A stretch of 64,000 nt of DNA from Legionella sp. PATHC035 (GCF_026191115.1 NZ_JAPHOT010000001.1:2361501-2425500), one strand, 5' to 3'; numbered from the stretch's first letter, positions 1 to 8,394 are shown. The notes: generated by a model not told the origin, from the sequence alone. Program-made: numbers and translations.

Positions 1-580
1 CGCTGACCCATTCTCGACATAATCCAATGATTCCTAGTGGATTTTTTTGATTGGCTAATTGTTCGGTTAAACGAATTAAATGGTTTTCAACTCGTTTAAT
101 TGCCTCCTTATGTTTTAGTTCATGCAACTCAAGCACAACACGTTTTTGAATTTCTGGATGATTTTTAAATAAAGCTTCATTGCCTTGATAAAAAGACAGG
201 AGTTTGTTTTTATTTGTCTTCAATAAGGCAAAAAATAATTCATTCCATCGAGCGCCCAGATACGGCATTTCCGGTTGAGATTTAGATAATAGGTATTTCA
301 ACGTGATTAAAAATATAGAACTTGCCGAATCTTCAACAAATTTTTGACTGCAAAATTCAAGATAATCCATAAACACTTGGTGTTGTTCTAATTGGTCTAT
401 GAGCTCATCTGTTTTTTGTTTATTTAATTTGGCAATGCGTACCTCAGCCAAAAGTCTTCGGTGTGTTGTTTTTGCTTGGATTTGTTCTGATTCGAGAAGA
501 TCTCTGGAAAGGTAGTGATCGGAAAGATGAAGTAATTCTTCATTGGCATGAAGCCAGTTAAATAGCTCATTAATGATCAT
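1..580 (-). CDS. hypothetical protein, 3' end cut off by window edge
   Basis: An open frame starts at an ATG at 580 and is still open at position 1, so about 193 residues of the N-terminal part are visible and the stop lies outside the window. The product is rich in Leu, Glu, Lys and Gln and is probably all-helical. It has no signal peptide or obvious membrane segment, and it includes a basic-acidic stretch ending in an IRLTEQLANQ-type helix. I do not recognise the family. Codon use and base composition match the neighbouring genes. It is transcribed in the same direction as the small RNA and the gene downstream in coordinates. It is probably a real cytosolic or translocated protein, but no function can be given. 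Confidence 0.6.
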   Translation of the reverse strand, partial: MIINELFNWLHANEELLHLSDHYLSRDLLESEQIQAKTTHRRLLAEVRIAKLNKQKTDELIDQLEQHQVFMDYLEFCSQKFVEDSASSIFLITLKYLLSKSQPEMPYLGARWNELFFALLKTNKNKLLSFYQGNEALFKNHPEIQKRVVLELHELKHKEAIKRVENHLIRLTEQLANQKNPLGIIGLCREWVS

Positions 581-932
581 CTTTTGGCTCGAGCGGGTAA
601 AGTTGGTATAAGATGTACTACAAATGAGCTCTAGTCAAGATATTATTTGGGCTTTAAGATGATAATTTGGGCTTGGTGTTGCCTAAATATATGCTTTACC
701 TAAAATGAATATAAACAGGAATTAAATTGACCAAAATAAAATAAGCATTGAGCAAATAGAGGGGGGTTAAATATTCTGAAGATCAATGGAACATCTTTCA
801 TCAGATCCTAACTCAGTAGAGAGGCCTACAGCACTCGCCGGACCAAAGGGGAACAGGAAGGTCTGCTGCATGAAGGTCTTCTCAATCTAAATATCTAAAG
901 TAAATTATGGGCTTGTGAGTCTAGTGGAAATA

Positions 933-1070
933 AAAAAATTAAGTCTGATTAATGGGCATAATCAGACTTCTATGCAGACTAATACGAGGAGAGTCACCAC
1001 ATCCTTGTGGTATAGCTTCTTCCATGATGCTATAAATTCCCTGTAAGACATCCACTGTCATTCCTCGTTG
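933..1070 (-). ncRNA. RsmX/Y/Z-family small RNA (CsrA-sequestering)
   Basis: Read on the minus strand, the segment folds as a string of small hairpins with GGA in the loops, the hallmark of RsmY/RsmZ/CsrB RNAs that titrate the translational repressor CsrA. The stem GACA/TGTC (1059-1056 with 1050-1047) has loop GTGGA. The stem TATAGC/GCTATA (1034-1029 with 1016-1011) has a loop containing ATGGA. The stem CCAC/GTGG (1010-1007 with 1000-997) has loop AAGGAT. A further AGGGA lies between the first two hairpins, and an outer helix pairs ACGAGGA (1068-1062) with TCCTCGT (990-984). An intrinsic terminator closes the RNA. A LetA box lies about 60 bases upstream of the inferred start. The 5' end is inferred from a TATGCT -10 element at 1082-1077 with no good -35, as expected for an activated promoter. 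Whether this is RsmX, RsmY or RsmZ cannot be settled by eye. Confidence 0.85.
941..969 (-). terminator. Rho-independent terminator of the small RNA
   Basis: A perfect 11-bp stem (AAGTCTGATTA with its complement) closes a 7-base loop and is followed on the minus strand by AATTTTTTT at 940-932. This is the strongest minus-strand terminator near the RNA and sets its 3' end. Confidence 0.9.
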
Positions 1071-1127
1071 ATTTTAAGCATAACAAACTGTCCTCAATTA
1101 TCATCGCTTTTTTATCTCATATTCGTG

Positions 1128-1141
1128 TAAGAAATTTCTCA
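1128..1141 (-). promoter_or_regulatory. LetA (GacA-type) binding box
   Basis: The 14-mer reads TGAGAAATTTCTTA on the minus strand. It fits the TNAGAAATTTCTNA palindrome known upstream of the Legionella rsmY and rsmZ genes, where the response regulator LetA binds. Its centre is about 65 bases upstream of the inferred small-RNA start. The GGA-loop RNA next to it makes a chance match unlikely. Confidence 0.85.
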
Positions 1142-1198
1142 AAGTGAAAGGACAACAAATCCTTATCAATTTTTAAAATTGAGATAAAATCTGCGAAG

Positions 1199-2104
1199 CT
1201 AACTCCATTGTTCAATTGCCGCAAACGGTACAAATACTTTCAGGCTTCCCCAGGAATTACTCCAGAATACATCACCATCAGTTCCGTCGCCATCCGAGTA
1301 TCCCCACACCCATAAGTTATACAAACGATCACTCGTTGCTTGAAAATAAAGTGTACTTTGGGCTACGGGAAATAATTCGTCGTCATCTGAGTTGGAGTGA
1401 TCTTCAGACCAACCGGTTCCATCACTCCATAGTTGAAAGCGGGGATCTTGTTCAATCCGAACATCATTACCATTAAAATCAAAACTAATGATCCGAATTG
1501 CAAGATAGCCATCACTATGTGCAGTAGGGCCCAAATTGGACCAATCGTGCCATGCAAAACTGTATTTTATAAAGGGCGAAAAACGAACCCAGGTACTCTC
1601 TGCAATTGGTCTAAAAAATATCCCCACACCGGAAGCGCCCAATGCGGTCCCCCCACTGAAAACACTGTAGTCAGCGATAAAGCGACCATCTGCCTTAGAT
1701 GCCTCTGCTTGGCCTCCTGTATTATCATGAACTAAGGAGTCAAAGGTCCATTCAAAATCATAAGGAGGGGCGGTCACAATAAGCAATGAGCCACTTTTTA
1801 TTTTGGGTTTTATTTTAGGATAGGTGGGTAAAACTAATTTAGTCTTTGAATGCTCGGATATTTTCCGCAATTCCTTGAGACTTTTTTGTGCCTCTTTATC
1901 TTCATAAATGAGTTTCGCTAAAGGGTTAAAAATGGTGGTATAATGCTTTAATTTTTCCGCATTGATCGACTCACGTAAGTCCATCTTTTTTTTGAGCTCT
2001 TGCTCTATGTAATCCATTCCTTTTAAAGCAATATTTTGTGAAAAAGGTTTGCCATTAATAGCAACAATCCGCTGGCGTGTATCATCATGATTTCTATCGT
2101 CCAT
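1199..2104 (-). CDS. hypothetical protein with C-terminal beta-rich domain
   Basis: The product is 301 residues when started at the ATG at 2104, which has an AAGGAG ribosome site six bases upstream. A TTG at 2173 or ATG at 2146 would add up to 23 residues but has poorer spacing. The first ~110 residues are charged and helical, with a short KPKIKSGS linker. The rest alternates aromatic and hydrophobic strands (TFDSLVHDNTGG, VFSGGTALGASGVGIFF, WVWGYSDGDG) and looks like a jelly-roll or lectin-like sandwich. No signal peptide is visible. I do not recognise the family. It lies 60 bases from the LetA box of the small RNA and is read in the same direction. Confidence 0.75.
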   Translation of the reverse strand: MDDRNHDDTRQRIVAINGKPFSQNIALKGMDYIEQELKKKMDLRESINAEKLKHYTTIFNPLAKLIYEDKEAQKSLKELRKISEHSKTKLVLPTYPKIKPKIKSGSLLIVTAPPYDFEWTFDSLVHDNTGGQAEASKADGRFIADYSVFSGGTALGASGVGIFFRPIAESTWVRFSPFIKYSFAWHDWSNLGPTAHSDGYLAIRIISFDFNGNDVRIEQDPRFQLWSDGTGWSEDHSNSDDDELFPVAQSTLYFQATSDRLYNLWVWGYSDGDGTDGDVFWSNSWGSLKVFVPFAAIEQWS

Positions 2105-2280
2105 GGCTCTCTCCTTGAACTGGTAACTCCTTCCTAGGAGTTGCATTTCCTCCTCTTTTTTGTCATTAAACAATCCTTATTGACTGATATTTCGACAATA
2201 AGTATAGCATATTTTTCAGTGCTTACTGAGTTGAAAGCGATTGCACTAATCAGGATCTATTCGTTTTTCTGTACTACTCA

Positions 2281-3240
2281 TCATGTAAATTTTAGATTTT
2301 TTTCCATTTCGGTTTGTTCCAATTGATCAATAGGAAAATTGATGGTCCAAGGCTTTATGGGTTGTGGTAATATGGTTTCTGTGCAGTAACTTTCCAAATC
2401 TTCAGCGGAAATATGGTCAATATTGAATTCGTCAACCAGGAGTTGATGTGCCTCTTCAAAATCAGTCACTATTTTTTGAATGGAATCATTTCCTTCGCTT
2501 TTAGAGAATTTCAAGTGTTTCGATTGGGCATCCCAAGCTAATGATTTACGACCCTGTTCGGTTATGATGCCAATTACAGTTTTAGAATCGCGTATTCCAA
2601 TGGCTAAGGGATAACGCTCCAGTTTGAGTAAATTCAGGGCTGCTTTTTCTTGACTGATAGGGCATAAATTAGTCTGCATTAAGCGAAGCCATCCCTGCCT
2701 TGTCTTTTTTTCGAGCACATAAACGTTATCAATCGAGTGAAACTTGAATTCATCCTCATTTTGAGTAATCGGCTCATTTGTTCCTGTAATCCGTATCGGA
2801 AATCGAGGTGCCGAAGAACCGAGGCCCGGATCTAAAAGGAATTTTTGTTCATCAATTTGTACCATTAAAATCAGATGCGTGAGAGGAAGCTGAAGTATTT
2901 CGGGTGAATTGACCGCCGCCCCCATAAGGACGCGTGCAGCACAAAATGAAACAGCATACCCTAGTTGTGATAATGCATCAAATAATAAGGCGGCTGATTG
3001 AAAACAATAGCCACCATGTTCTGCGGTAAGTAAATTCTTATAGCTAAAAAAAGATAATGAATCTCTATAGACAGGGTGCTGCCGGGAAATTTTCCTTAAT
3101 TCAAAATTTGAATAGGGAAAGGTTTGAACATGCGCAAAATAGATGGCGTTTAAATAATTGATTTTCTCCTCACTTGAGGTTTTATCAGGTAAGGGCACAA
3201 TTTTTATTGCTTGCAGATACTGTTTTAAGTTTATTTTCAT
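2281..3240 (-). CDS. arylamine N-acetyltransferase family protein
   Basis: The 319-residue protein belongs to the NAT family, cytosolic enzymes that move acetyl from acetyl-CoA to arylamines or hydrazines through a Cys-His-Asp triad. The triad is visible in order: Cys in HGGYCFQ (about residue 79), His in PLTHLIL and Asp in LLDPGLG. The N-terminal KINLKQYLQAI start and the YFAHVQTFPYSNFE stretch match the usual NAT opening (HxxxVPFEN-like). The common RGGYCFE signature is HGGYCFQ here, so the residues around the catalytic Cys differ, and the C-terminal half is somewhat longer than the ~280 residues typical of the family. The gene is monocistronic and has a separate upstream gap from the LysR gene. 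Confidence 0.85.
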   Translation of the reverse strand: MKINLKQYLQAIKIVPLPDKTSSEEKINYLNAIYFAHVQTFPYSNFELRKISRQHPVYRDSLSFFSYKNLLTAEHGGYCFQSAALLFDALSQLGYAVSFCAARVLMGAAVNSPEILQLPLTHLILMVQIDEQKFLLDPGLGSSAPRFPIRITGTNEPITQNEDEFKFHSIDNVYVLEKKTRQGWLRLMQTNLCPISQEKAALNLLKLERYPLAIGIRDSKTVIGIITEQGRKSLAWDAQSKHLKFSKSEGNDSIQKIVTDFEEAHQLLVDEFNIDHISAEDLESYCTETILPQPIKPWTINFPIDQLEQTEMEKNLKFT

Positions 3241-3531
3241 GGTGGCTATTCAACCTATTTGTTTCATGATAACGGTACTTAATATTTTGGTTTAATTCCA
3301 GTAGGGTAATGCACTACAGCGAAGAAATTTATAACCATCCTCCACTCGGGGAACATTGTGTTCCCTCTCTGTCATCCCCGTACAATGAGCGCTCTCCTCA
3401 TGGTGATAGGTGCTATTCCATGGAGAGGCCTGGCTATGCTTATGGTGACGGGGCGGGTAAGTATAAGCGCTTTTCACTTTAAAAATTCCCTTACCCGCTT
3501 GCAGGAGAAGGGCAGGAATTGAAGGCATCGC

Positions 3532-4425
3532 TTATCTTCGCTGGTGATCCACATGGACTTCACGCACTAGGGCGAGCCATGCTTTCGCAGCTTCAGAAAG
3601 ATAAGCGTTTCTGCGCCATGTCATTGCCATATTCCATTGAAGTTCCTTTTCTTTAAGTAAAAGAGAATGAATTTGGATGTGTTGCCTTTGCATCGCAATC
3701 ATTCGTGGCAAAAACGTAACCCCAAGGCCTGCAGAAACCAGTTCTAACATAAAATCTATTTGACTGCTTTGTGCCACTATTTTGGGCTCGAAACCTATTT
3801 GGTGGCTCGCATCCATAATCATTCGATGTAAAGCAAAGCCACTCCCGAAAAGAATAAAAGGAATCTCTTTCAGCTCCGATAAAGAAACGGAATGTTTCGT
3901 TGCCAAGGGATGGTTTGATGCTAAGAGCGCCACCAACGGTTCAGAGCGGATTGGTTGACAATCAAACTCTTCAGGAATTGGTAATAAGGTCCCGGCGAAG
4001 TCGATGTCTCCTGCCCGCAAACATTCTGCGAGCTTATCACTTCCATGTTCGATGAGCTCCACCTCAATACCTGGATAGAGCTGATTATAACGAGCAAAAA
4101 GGGGGGCAAAAAGGGTGCTGCTTCCTACAGGAGAAATACCGAGGCGTAATCGTCCTTGCTTTAAGCCCCGTATCTCATCAAGTTCTTTCAGAAGATCATC
4201 CCGCTCGGCAATCAGTTTGAGGCCTCGGTGATAAACAATTTCGCCCGCTTTTGTAGCTACATTACGTTTCTTAAATCGCTCGATGAGGGGAAAACCCAAT
4301 TCATCCTCAAGCTGTTTTATTGCTTTACTCACGGTGGACTGGGTTGTGAAAAGAATTTCGGCTGCTTTGGAAAAACTCCCTTGGCGTACAACCTCGATAA
4401 ATGTATGAAGCGGTTTAAATTCCAT
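3532..4425 (-). CDS. LysR-family transcriptional regulator (CidR-like context)
   Basis: The protein is 297 residues from the ATG at 4425; an in-frame TTG at 4452 is less likely. An N-terminal winged HTH (about residues 1-60, with SFSKAAEILFTTQSTVSKAIKQLE) is followed by a LysR substrate-binding domain with the two lobes seen in RLGISPVGSSTLFAPLFARY and LVSAGLGVTFLPR. It is divergent from an LrgA/LrgB pair with about 100 bases between them. LysR genes next to cidA/lrgA-type operons in Gram-positive and Gram-negative bacteria usually control them, so that role is inferred here. A perfect inverted repeat in the shared gap is a candidate operator. The effector ligand is unknown. Confidence 0.9.
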   Translation of the reverse strand: MEFKPLHTFIEVVRQGSFSKAAEILFTTQSTVSKAIKQLEDELGFPLIERFKKRNVATKAGEIVYHRGLKLIAERDDLLKELDEIRGLKQGRLRLGISPVGSSTLFAPLFARYNQLYPGIEVELIEHGSDKLAECLRAGDIDFAGTLLPIPEEFDCQPIRSEPLVALLASNHPLATKHSVSLSELKEIPFILFGSGFALHRMIMDASHQIGFEPKIVAQSSQIDFMLELVSAGLGVTFLPRMIAMQRQHIQIHSLLLKEKELQWNMAMTWRRNAYLSEAAKAWLALVREVHVDHQRR

Positions 4426-4469
4426 AAGTATTCCAAAATAGAATGAATACAAGTCTATAAATTCATTTT

Positions 4470-4482
4470 ATTCATAATGAAT
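4470..4482. promoter_or_regulatory. candidate LysR operator (inverted repeat)
   Basis: ATTCAT-A-ATGAAT is a perfect palindrome in the gap between the divergent LysR and LrgA genes, with further ATTCAT and ATGAAT copies just to its left. The position fits a shared, autoregulated operator. No footprint data exist and the spacing is shorter than the usual T-N11-A. Confidence 0.45.
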
Positions 4483-4530
4483 AAAGATGTACACTTATTT
4501 GAAAGAATAATGATCATAACGGATGAATAT

Positions 4531-4920
4531 ATGGCATTAAAATGGGTGAAAAAGCCCCTATTTCAAGTTGGACTGGTTTGCCTATTTTGGCTGACCAGCG
4601 ATCTGGTTGTTAAGCTTACCAAACTGCCTGTGCCTGCAGGAATCCTGGGCTTAGGTGTGGTTTTGCTTCTTTTGATGACCAAATGCATGAGATTAGACAG
4701 TATAAAGCGCGGCACTGAACTACTCCTTGGAGATATGCTGCTTTTCTTTGTTCCAGCGGTGCTTGCAGTCCTCGAGCATCATGAGTTTTTGAGTGTCCTG
4801 GGTCTTAAAATTCTGTTTGTGATTGTGTTAAGTACACTTTTGGTGATGTTAGTTACCGCGGTGGTTGTCGATTGCTGTTATCGTTGGAGAATTGCTCATG
4901 TTCAGTCGTCTACTGGCTAA
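4531..4920 (+). CDS. CidA/LrgA family holin-like membrane protein
   Basis: About 129 residues are encoded from the ATG at 4531, which follows a GGATG-type ribosome site; in-frame ATGs at 4477 and 4510 are alternatives, the first lying inside the putative operator. Four hydrophobic segments are visible, with the family hallmarks LPVPAGILGLG and LLGDMLLFFVPA. CidA/LrgA proteins sit in the inner membrane and, together with LrgB, are linked to control of murein hydrolase activity, cell lysis or small-metabolite (pyruvate, glycolate) transport. The 3' end overlaps the lrgB-like gene by 23 bases, so the two are translationally coupled. Expression is probably set by the divergent LysR regulator. Confidence 0.85.
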   Translation: MALKWVKKPLFQVGLVCLFWLTSDLVVKLTKLPVPAGILGLGVVLLLLMTKCMRLDSIKRGTELLLGDMLLFFVPAVLAVLEHHEFLSVLGLKILFVIVLSTLLVMLVTAVVVDCCYRWRIAHVQSSTG

Positions 4921-5605
4921 CTCAGCGACACATACGGTCTTTTGGTCATTTATAACCATAAGCCTGTACTTCATTGTCAAACAATTGTATCGCCGGTGGT
5001 CCTTTTGGTGGCTGATGCCGCTTATTCTCACCCCCCTTCTAATAGCCTTGATGATTCATCTATTGCAGGTCAGTTACCAGGATTATTTTCGAGGAACACA
5101 ATGGCTGGTCTTATTACTTGGACCAGCTACTGTCGCCTTTGCTATTCCTATATATGAACAACGTGCGCTGATTCGTAAACACTGGCCCGTGCTGTTCATT
5201 GGGGTCATTACTGGAAGTTTAACCGCCATACTCTCAAGTTGGGCATTAGCTGTTCTGTTAGGCCTTGATGAAAATGTACGCCTAAGCTTGTTACCGCGCT
5301 CGATTAGTACACCATTCGCCATGGAAGTCTCTCGTGTCATTGGCGGCACACCGGATCTGACCGCCATTTTTGTTATTATTACGGGCATCTTGGGAGCAGT
5401 TATTGGTGAGCTGATTCTCATGTATGTATCGTTCAATTCATCCCTTGCACGAGGTACTTTTTTAGGTGTAGGCGCCCATGCAGCAGGAACGGCCCAGGCG
5501 CGTAAAATAGGGCAAACCGAAGGAACAATTGCCAGCTTGGCGATGATCTTGGTTGGTCTTGTAAATGTAATTCTGCTTCCTCTAATCAGCCATTTTCTGA
5601 AATAA
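4898..5605 (+). CDS. LrgB/CidB family membrane protein
   Basis: The 235-residue product starts at the ATG at 4898, preceded by GGAGAA within the end of the lrgA-like gene. Alternating hydrophobic segments span the whole length. Family motifs include FAIPIYEQRALI, LLPRSISTPFAMEVS and the C-terminal GVGAHAAGTAQARKIGQTEG. LrgB partners with LrgA/CidA in the inner membrane. The pair probably works as a metabolite exporter or lysis modulator, as in other bacteria; which of these holds in Legionella is not known. The gene is followed by a gap of about 200 bases without a clear terminator. Confidence 0.9.
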   Translation: MFSRLLANSATHTVFWSFITISLYFIVKQLYRRWSFWWLMPLILTPLLIALMIHLLQVSYQDYFRGTQWLVLLLGPATVAFAIPIYEQRALIRKHWPVLFIGVITGSLTAILSSWALAVLLGLDENVRLSLLPRSISTPFAMEVSRVIGGTPDLTAIFVIITGILGAVIGELILMYVSFNSSLARGTFLGVGAHAAGTAQARKIGQTEGTIASLAMILVGLVNVILLPLISHFLK

Positions 5606-5744
5606 CCATGCTACTTTCTGGCCGAATCTCAAGTCATCCCGAGCCTCAGCGGTATTCCCAAGCCTACTTCTGTGCCACAGCGCGGAGATCCCCGGTACTT
5701 GAGAGGACGTGTAACGAATTATGAACCAACATTAAATTTCAGTT

Positions 5745-5764
5745 GTTAATCACTCCTTAAGCTT
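5745..5764 (+). promoter_or_regulatory. possible PmrA-type box
   Basis: GTTAATCAC-TC-CTTAAGCTT has two TTAA cores exactly 11 bases apart, 41 bases before the HTH gene start. The outer positions fit the PmrA consensus less well than the other boxes in the window, and no clean -10 sits at the expected distance. Confidence 0.25.
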
Positions 5765-5804
5765 AGTTGTTTTAAACTGATAAAAAGCGAAAGAGGAGAC
5801 TACC

Positions 5805-6050
5805 ATGTCAAACAAAAAATTTACTGAACGTTTGAACCAGGAGCTCGATGAGCTTGGTGTTCCTGAGTTAATGACTGAGCGGGTACAAGTATGCTCCAAA
5901 TTATTCCAATTACCTAAATTTAAAATTGAAGCGCTCTTGCACGGTGTTGTTGCTTTAGATGACGAATCCATGCAAAAAATTGCCGATGAACTTGAAGTCA
6001 GTGCGGATTGGTTGTTTGGTGACACTAAAGGAAAAACAAAGCTTCACTAG
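5805..6050 (+). CDS. small XRE-like helix-turn-helix protein
   Basis: The 81-residue product has a GAGGAG ribosome site eight bases before the ATG. The order KLFQLPKFKIEALLHGVVALD followed by MQKIADELEVSADWLFGD is the pattern of a Cro/C1-type HTH (recognition region, then the 'iA..L.vs..WL..G' tail), so it is probably a DNA-binding regulator. It is shorter than phage repressors and lacks a separate oligomerisation or peptidase domain. No phage or toxin partner sits beside it. The target genes are unknown. Confidence 0.7.
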   Translation: MSNKKFTERLNQELDELGVPELMTERVQVCSKLFQLPKFKIEALLHGVVALDDESMQKIADELEVSADWLFGDTKGKTKLH

Positions 6051-6061
6051 TTAGTTATACA

Positions 6062-6226
6062 ATGCCGGAATCTTCGGACCCTGTTCCACCTTACTTCGAG
6101 GACAACAAGGGAGCTCCCTGTGGCAAGACAATACCACAATTAGGAGGTTGCTTGTTGCACTCGGATGATGGAGGCAGTGGTTCGAAGACAAATTTTCAGG
6201 CTAATAAGGTCGGTTTTTATAATTAA
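6062..6226 (+). CDS. possible 54-residue small ORF
   Basis: An ATG 12 bases after the HTH gene opens a frame of 54 codons rich in Gly, Ser, Pro and Asp with two Cys. It ends inside the last codons of the convergent gene. There is no ribosome site and no recognised family. The same stretch contains a GGGAGCTCCC palindrome, so it may be a non-coding 3' region instead. Confidence 0.15.
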   Translation: MPESSDPVPPYFEDNKGAPCGKTIPQLGGCLLHSDDGGSGSKTNFQANKVGFYN

Positions 6227-7032
6227 TCAACACTTGCCTTATGGACCATTTGCTCCACTTCTTTGTCCAGTTCAGCTTGTGCCAATGAAATAATGCCATC
6301 CAATGAACGTGAAATCTCACCTTGAGTAAATGGGTTAAATGAATTGGTAGTATAGGCAGAATACAACATGGCTAGGGGAAATAAAACTGAGAATAGCACT
6401 TGCCTTACTGATTCACAAAAATAAGCGGCTGTATCTAAGAAAAATTCAGGGCCTCCACAATATTCAGAATGAGATAAATAATAAGGGATCGCACACAGGG
6501 TACCGACCAACAACATGAGGGGGGCATGAACTATTCCAACCAGACCTTTGCAAAAATCAAAGAAGAGATTGCCTTGTTTCCAAGAGTCTGCTTCAATTTT
6601 TATGGTCTCATGGGCACTTCGTACTGAAGTAACGACAGTTATTCTTCTTTTAATTTTTTTGGCGTCATCAATAATGGACTGGTAATCTGGTTGAGATTGG
6701 CTTAACTTTTTATTTATTTCTTGCACCCCTTGATAGAGATCTTTATAAAACTCATATTGCATCATCGCATTAATTGCCCTCAATGCAGGAACTTCGTCAG
6801 CATCTGTTAAGGCTATCAGATCCCAAGAAAAATGTTCTTTTCCCCGAAAAAAAGTCCAGGTGTTGAAAATTTTATTAGGATCAACCATTTCTTTTAGGTG
6901 CGTCGGTTTAGGTATTAATGCGGCAGAAGTAGCTTTTCCGAGACAATATGCCCATTTCTTTCGGCAAGTTTCATTAAGAGTCGATTCTAAATGTAATGTA
7001 ATACGATTGATTTTAGGTTGAGAAAAGAACAA
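6223..7032 (-). CDS. hypothetical membrane protein
   Basis: The protein has 269 residues. The N-terminal 150 are soluble and helical, with a possible coiled part at EINKKLSQSQPDYQSIIDDAKKI. Two hydrophobic stretches follow, around LVGIVHAPLMLLVGTLCAIPYYLS and VLFSVLFPLAMLYSAY, linked by a short loop with CGGPEFF. The tail is acidic (AELDKEVEQMVHKASVD). I do not recognise the family. The arrangement of a soluble head, a hairpin of two membrane segments and an acidic tail occurs in many Legionella translocated proteins, so an effector role is possible but not shown. It stands alone on the minus strand. Confidence 0.7.
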   Translation of the reverse strand: MFFSQPKINRITLHLESTLNETCRKKWAYCLGKATSAALIPKPTHLKEMVDPNKIFNTWTFFRGKEHFSWDLIALTDADEVPALRAINAMMQYEFYKDLYQGVQEINKKLSQSQPDYQSIIDDAKKIKRRITVVTSVRSAHETIKIEADSWKQGNLFFDFCKGLVGIVHAPLMLLVGTLCAIPYYLSHSEYCGGPEFFLDTAAYFCESVRQVLFSVLFPLAMLYSAYTTNSFNPFTQGEISRSLDGIISLAQAELDKEVEQMVHKASVD

Positions 7033-7183
7033 CTTGTGACCTCAGGTAGGATAAAAAAAGTGCTTAATTTTATTGGGGGTATAGTAACAGATCAATGAAA
7101 ATAAGTCTTAACAAGAGAAGAAGTATGGCTATTGCAATCAGGTTAAGGATAATTTCTTAACCTGAACCAATCTGTTTTGTTTG

Positions 7184-7537
7184 TTATTGTAAGATTCGGT
7201 GGAACGTGTTGACTCCGTGATTGATTACATCAACACCATTAGCAACTCTGGGAATTGTAGAATTGGGTGAGAAAAATCCGAGTCCCGCTTGAATTCCTCG
7301 AACGATGTTGGCACCTGCAGCCCAATTATTCAATGTATTAGGGGCAATTGCTTCGAATGCATGAATTGCAACATCCGGAAGATACTCGATTACTGCCGCT
7401 TCTGGATTATTGATGTATTGATACATAACAAGCCCAGCTACCAATGCATTGTAGCCTCGATACACCGTGCTCCAGCTTAACAGGTTATACATAGTCACCG
7501 ATTTTTGGGGTGTTGCAGATTGTTTTTCATAAGCCAT
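7184..7537 (-). CDS. hypothetical small protein
   Basis: The product is 117 residues from the ATG at 7537, which has AAGGAG eight bases upstream; a GTG two codons earlier sits too close to that site. It is moderately hydrophobic (YNALVAGLVMYQYI and ANIVRGIQAGLGFF) without a clear signal peptide and may associate with membranes. The sequence has few charged residues in its C-terminal half. I do not recognise the family. It is read in the same direction as the preceding membrane protein gene but is separated from it by about 150 bases. Confidence 0.65.
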   Translation of the reverse strand: MAYEKQSATPQKSVTMYNLLSWSTVYRGYNALVAGLVMYQYINNPEAAVIEYLPDVAIHAFEAIAPNTLNNWAAGANIVRGIQAGLGFFSPNSTIPRVANGVDVINHGVNTFHRILQ

Positions 7538-7809
7538 GTTCACTACTCCTTATTATTGTAAATTATAGAAATCCTTTTATCGTGCCACATTATAAATTAA
7601 GTTTTGAATTTATATAAGAAATCATTCTACTAAGACCCCTTAAATTCCTTCTATAATTAAGGTTGAAGTTGAAAAAAAACAAGTTAAAATAATGACTTGC
7701 TTCTGGAAAACCTTAATAAAAAAATGCACAGGCATTTTCAGTAGCTCAATTACGCAGTGGATTAAGCCAGGATTTAATCCCCATTTATATTTTTTAAAAG
7801 GATTTTGAA

Positions 7810-8394
7810 ATGCCAGGATCAACTTCAAACATATTAAATCGTCTTCAGGCACGCGTGCCAACCTCTTCTTCAGCCCATAGGAATACGCAAAGAACGAATG
7901 GCGGTTTATTGGTGACGCAAAGTACAATACAGGCAGGAATGCAAATTAATAATACAACAAGTCCTATTGCGTTAATCCCTATCGCTTTTGCCCAGACCCT
8001 AAACTCCGGGTATGCTGTAGTACGCTCCGATACCCACCTCAATGAAAAATTGATCCAAGGGCTTCAAGCAATTTTTTCTGCAGTGATCTTGGGATTGGCA
8101 ATCAGTTTGGTATTTCATGATGACCAAATAGTGAAGCAAGTCATGTTCTTATTTCAACTCCTCTATGGAGCCTTGTTCCTCGTTACCTGGGGTGGTAGCG
8201 AGGTTTCTAAAGATACATCGTCAACACCTACCAACAATGGAGTCGCACCTCTTCTACTTAAATCGATTATTAAGAGCCCTGCTGAGGACGATTTAGAAAA
8301 GGGTGAAAAAAGTGAAAATGAAGAAGAGGTTGACGCAAGTGATGACGAGAAAATAGAAATAGAGGAACAGAGAAAACTCTCTAACTCGAAGTAA
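7810..8394 (+). CDS. hypothetical two-TM protein with acidic C-terminus (effector candidate)
   Basis: The 194-residue product has an AAAGGA ribosome site seven bases before the ATG. The N-terminal 50 residues are Ser/Thr/Asn-rich and soluble. Two adjacent hydrophobic helices follow (AIFSAVILGLAISLVF and MFLFQLLYGALFLVTWG). The last 45 residues are strongly acidic (KGEKSENEEEVDASDDEKIEIEE) and end in a basic-polar SNSK. Glu-rich tails of this type ('E-block') are a common Dot/Icm secretion signal, so this is a reasonable effector candidate. I do not recognise the family. A 95-codon frame on the other strand overlaps its start but has no ribosome site. Confidence 0.65.
   Translation: MPGSTSNILNRLQARVPTSSSAHRNTQRTNGGLLVTQSTIQAGMQINNTTSPIALIPIAFAQTLNSGYAVVRSDTHLNEKLIQGLQAIFSAVILGLAISLVFHDDQIVKQVMFLFQLLYGALFLVTWGGSEVSKDTSSTPTNNGVAPLLLKSIIKSPAEDDLEKGEKSENEEEVDASDDEKIEIEEQRKLSNSK

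Noticed and set aside
939..1061. 40-codon ORF on the minus strand inside the small RNA
   Set aside because: Its ATG has GAGG one base upstream, its stop lies in the terminator stem and the hairpins with GGA loops explain the sequence better.
3292..3528. 78-codon minus-strand frame in the gap between NAT and LysR genes
   Set aside because: No ribosome site, Cys/His/Tyr-rich low-information product, no recognised family.
7640..7927. 95-codon minus-strand frame overlapping the two-TM protein start
   Set aside because: No ribosome site; the plus-strand frame has AAAGGA and clear domain structure.
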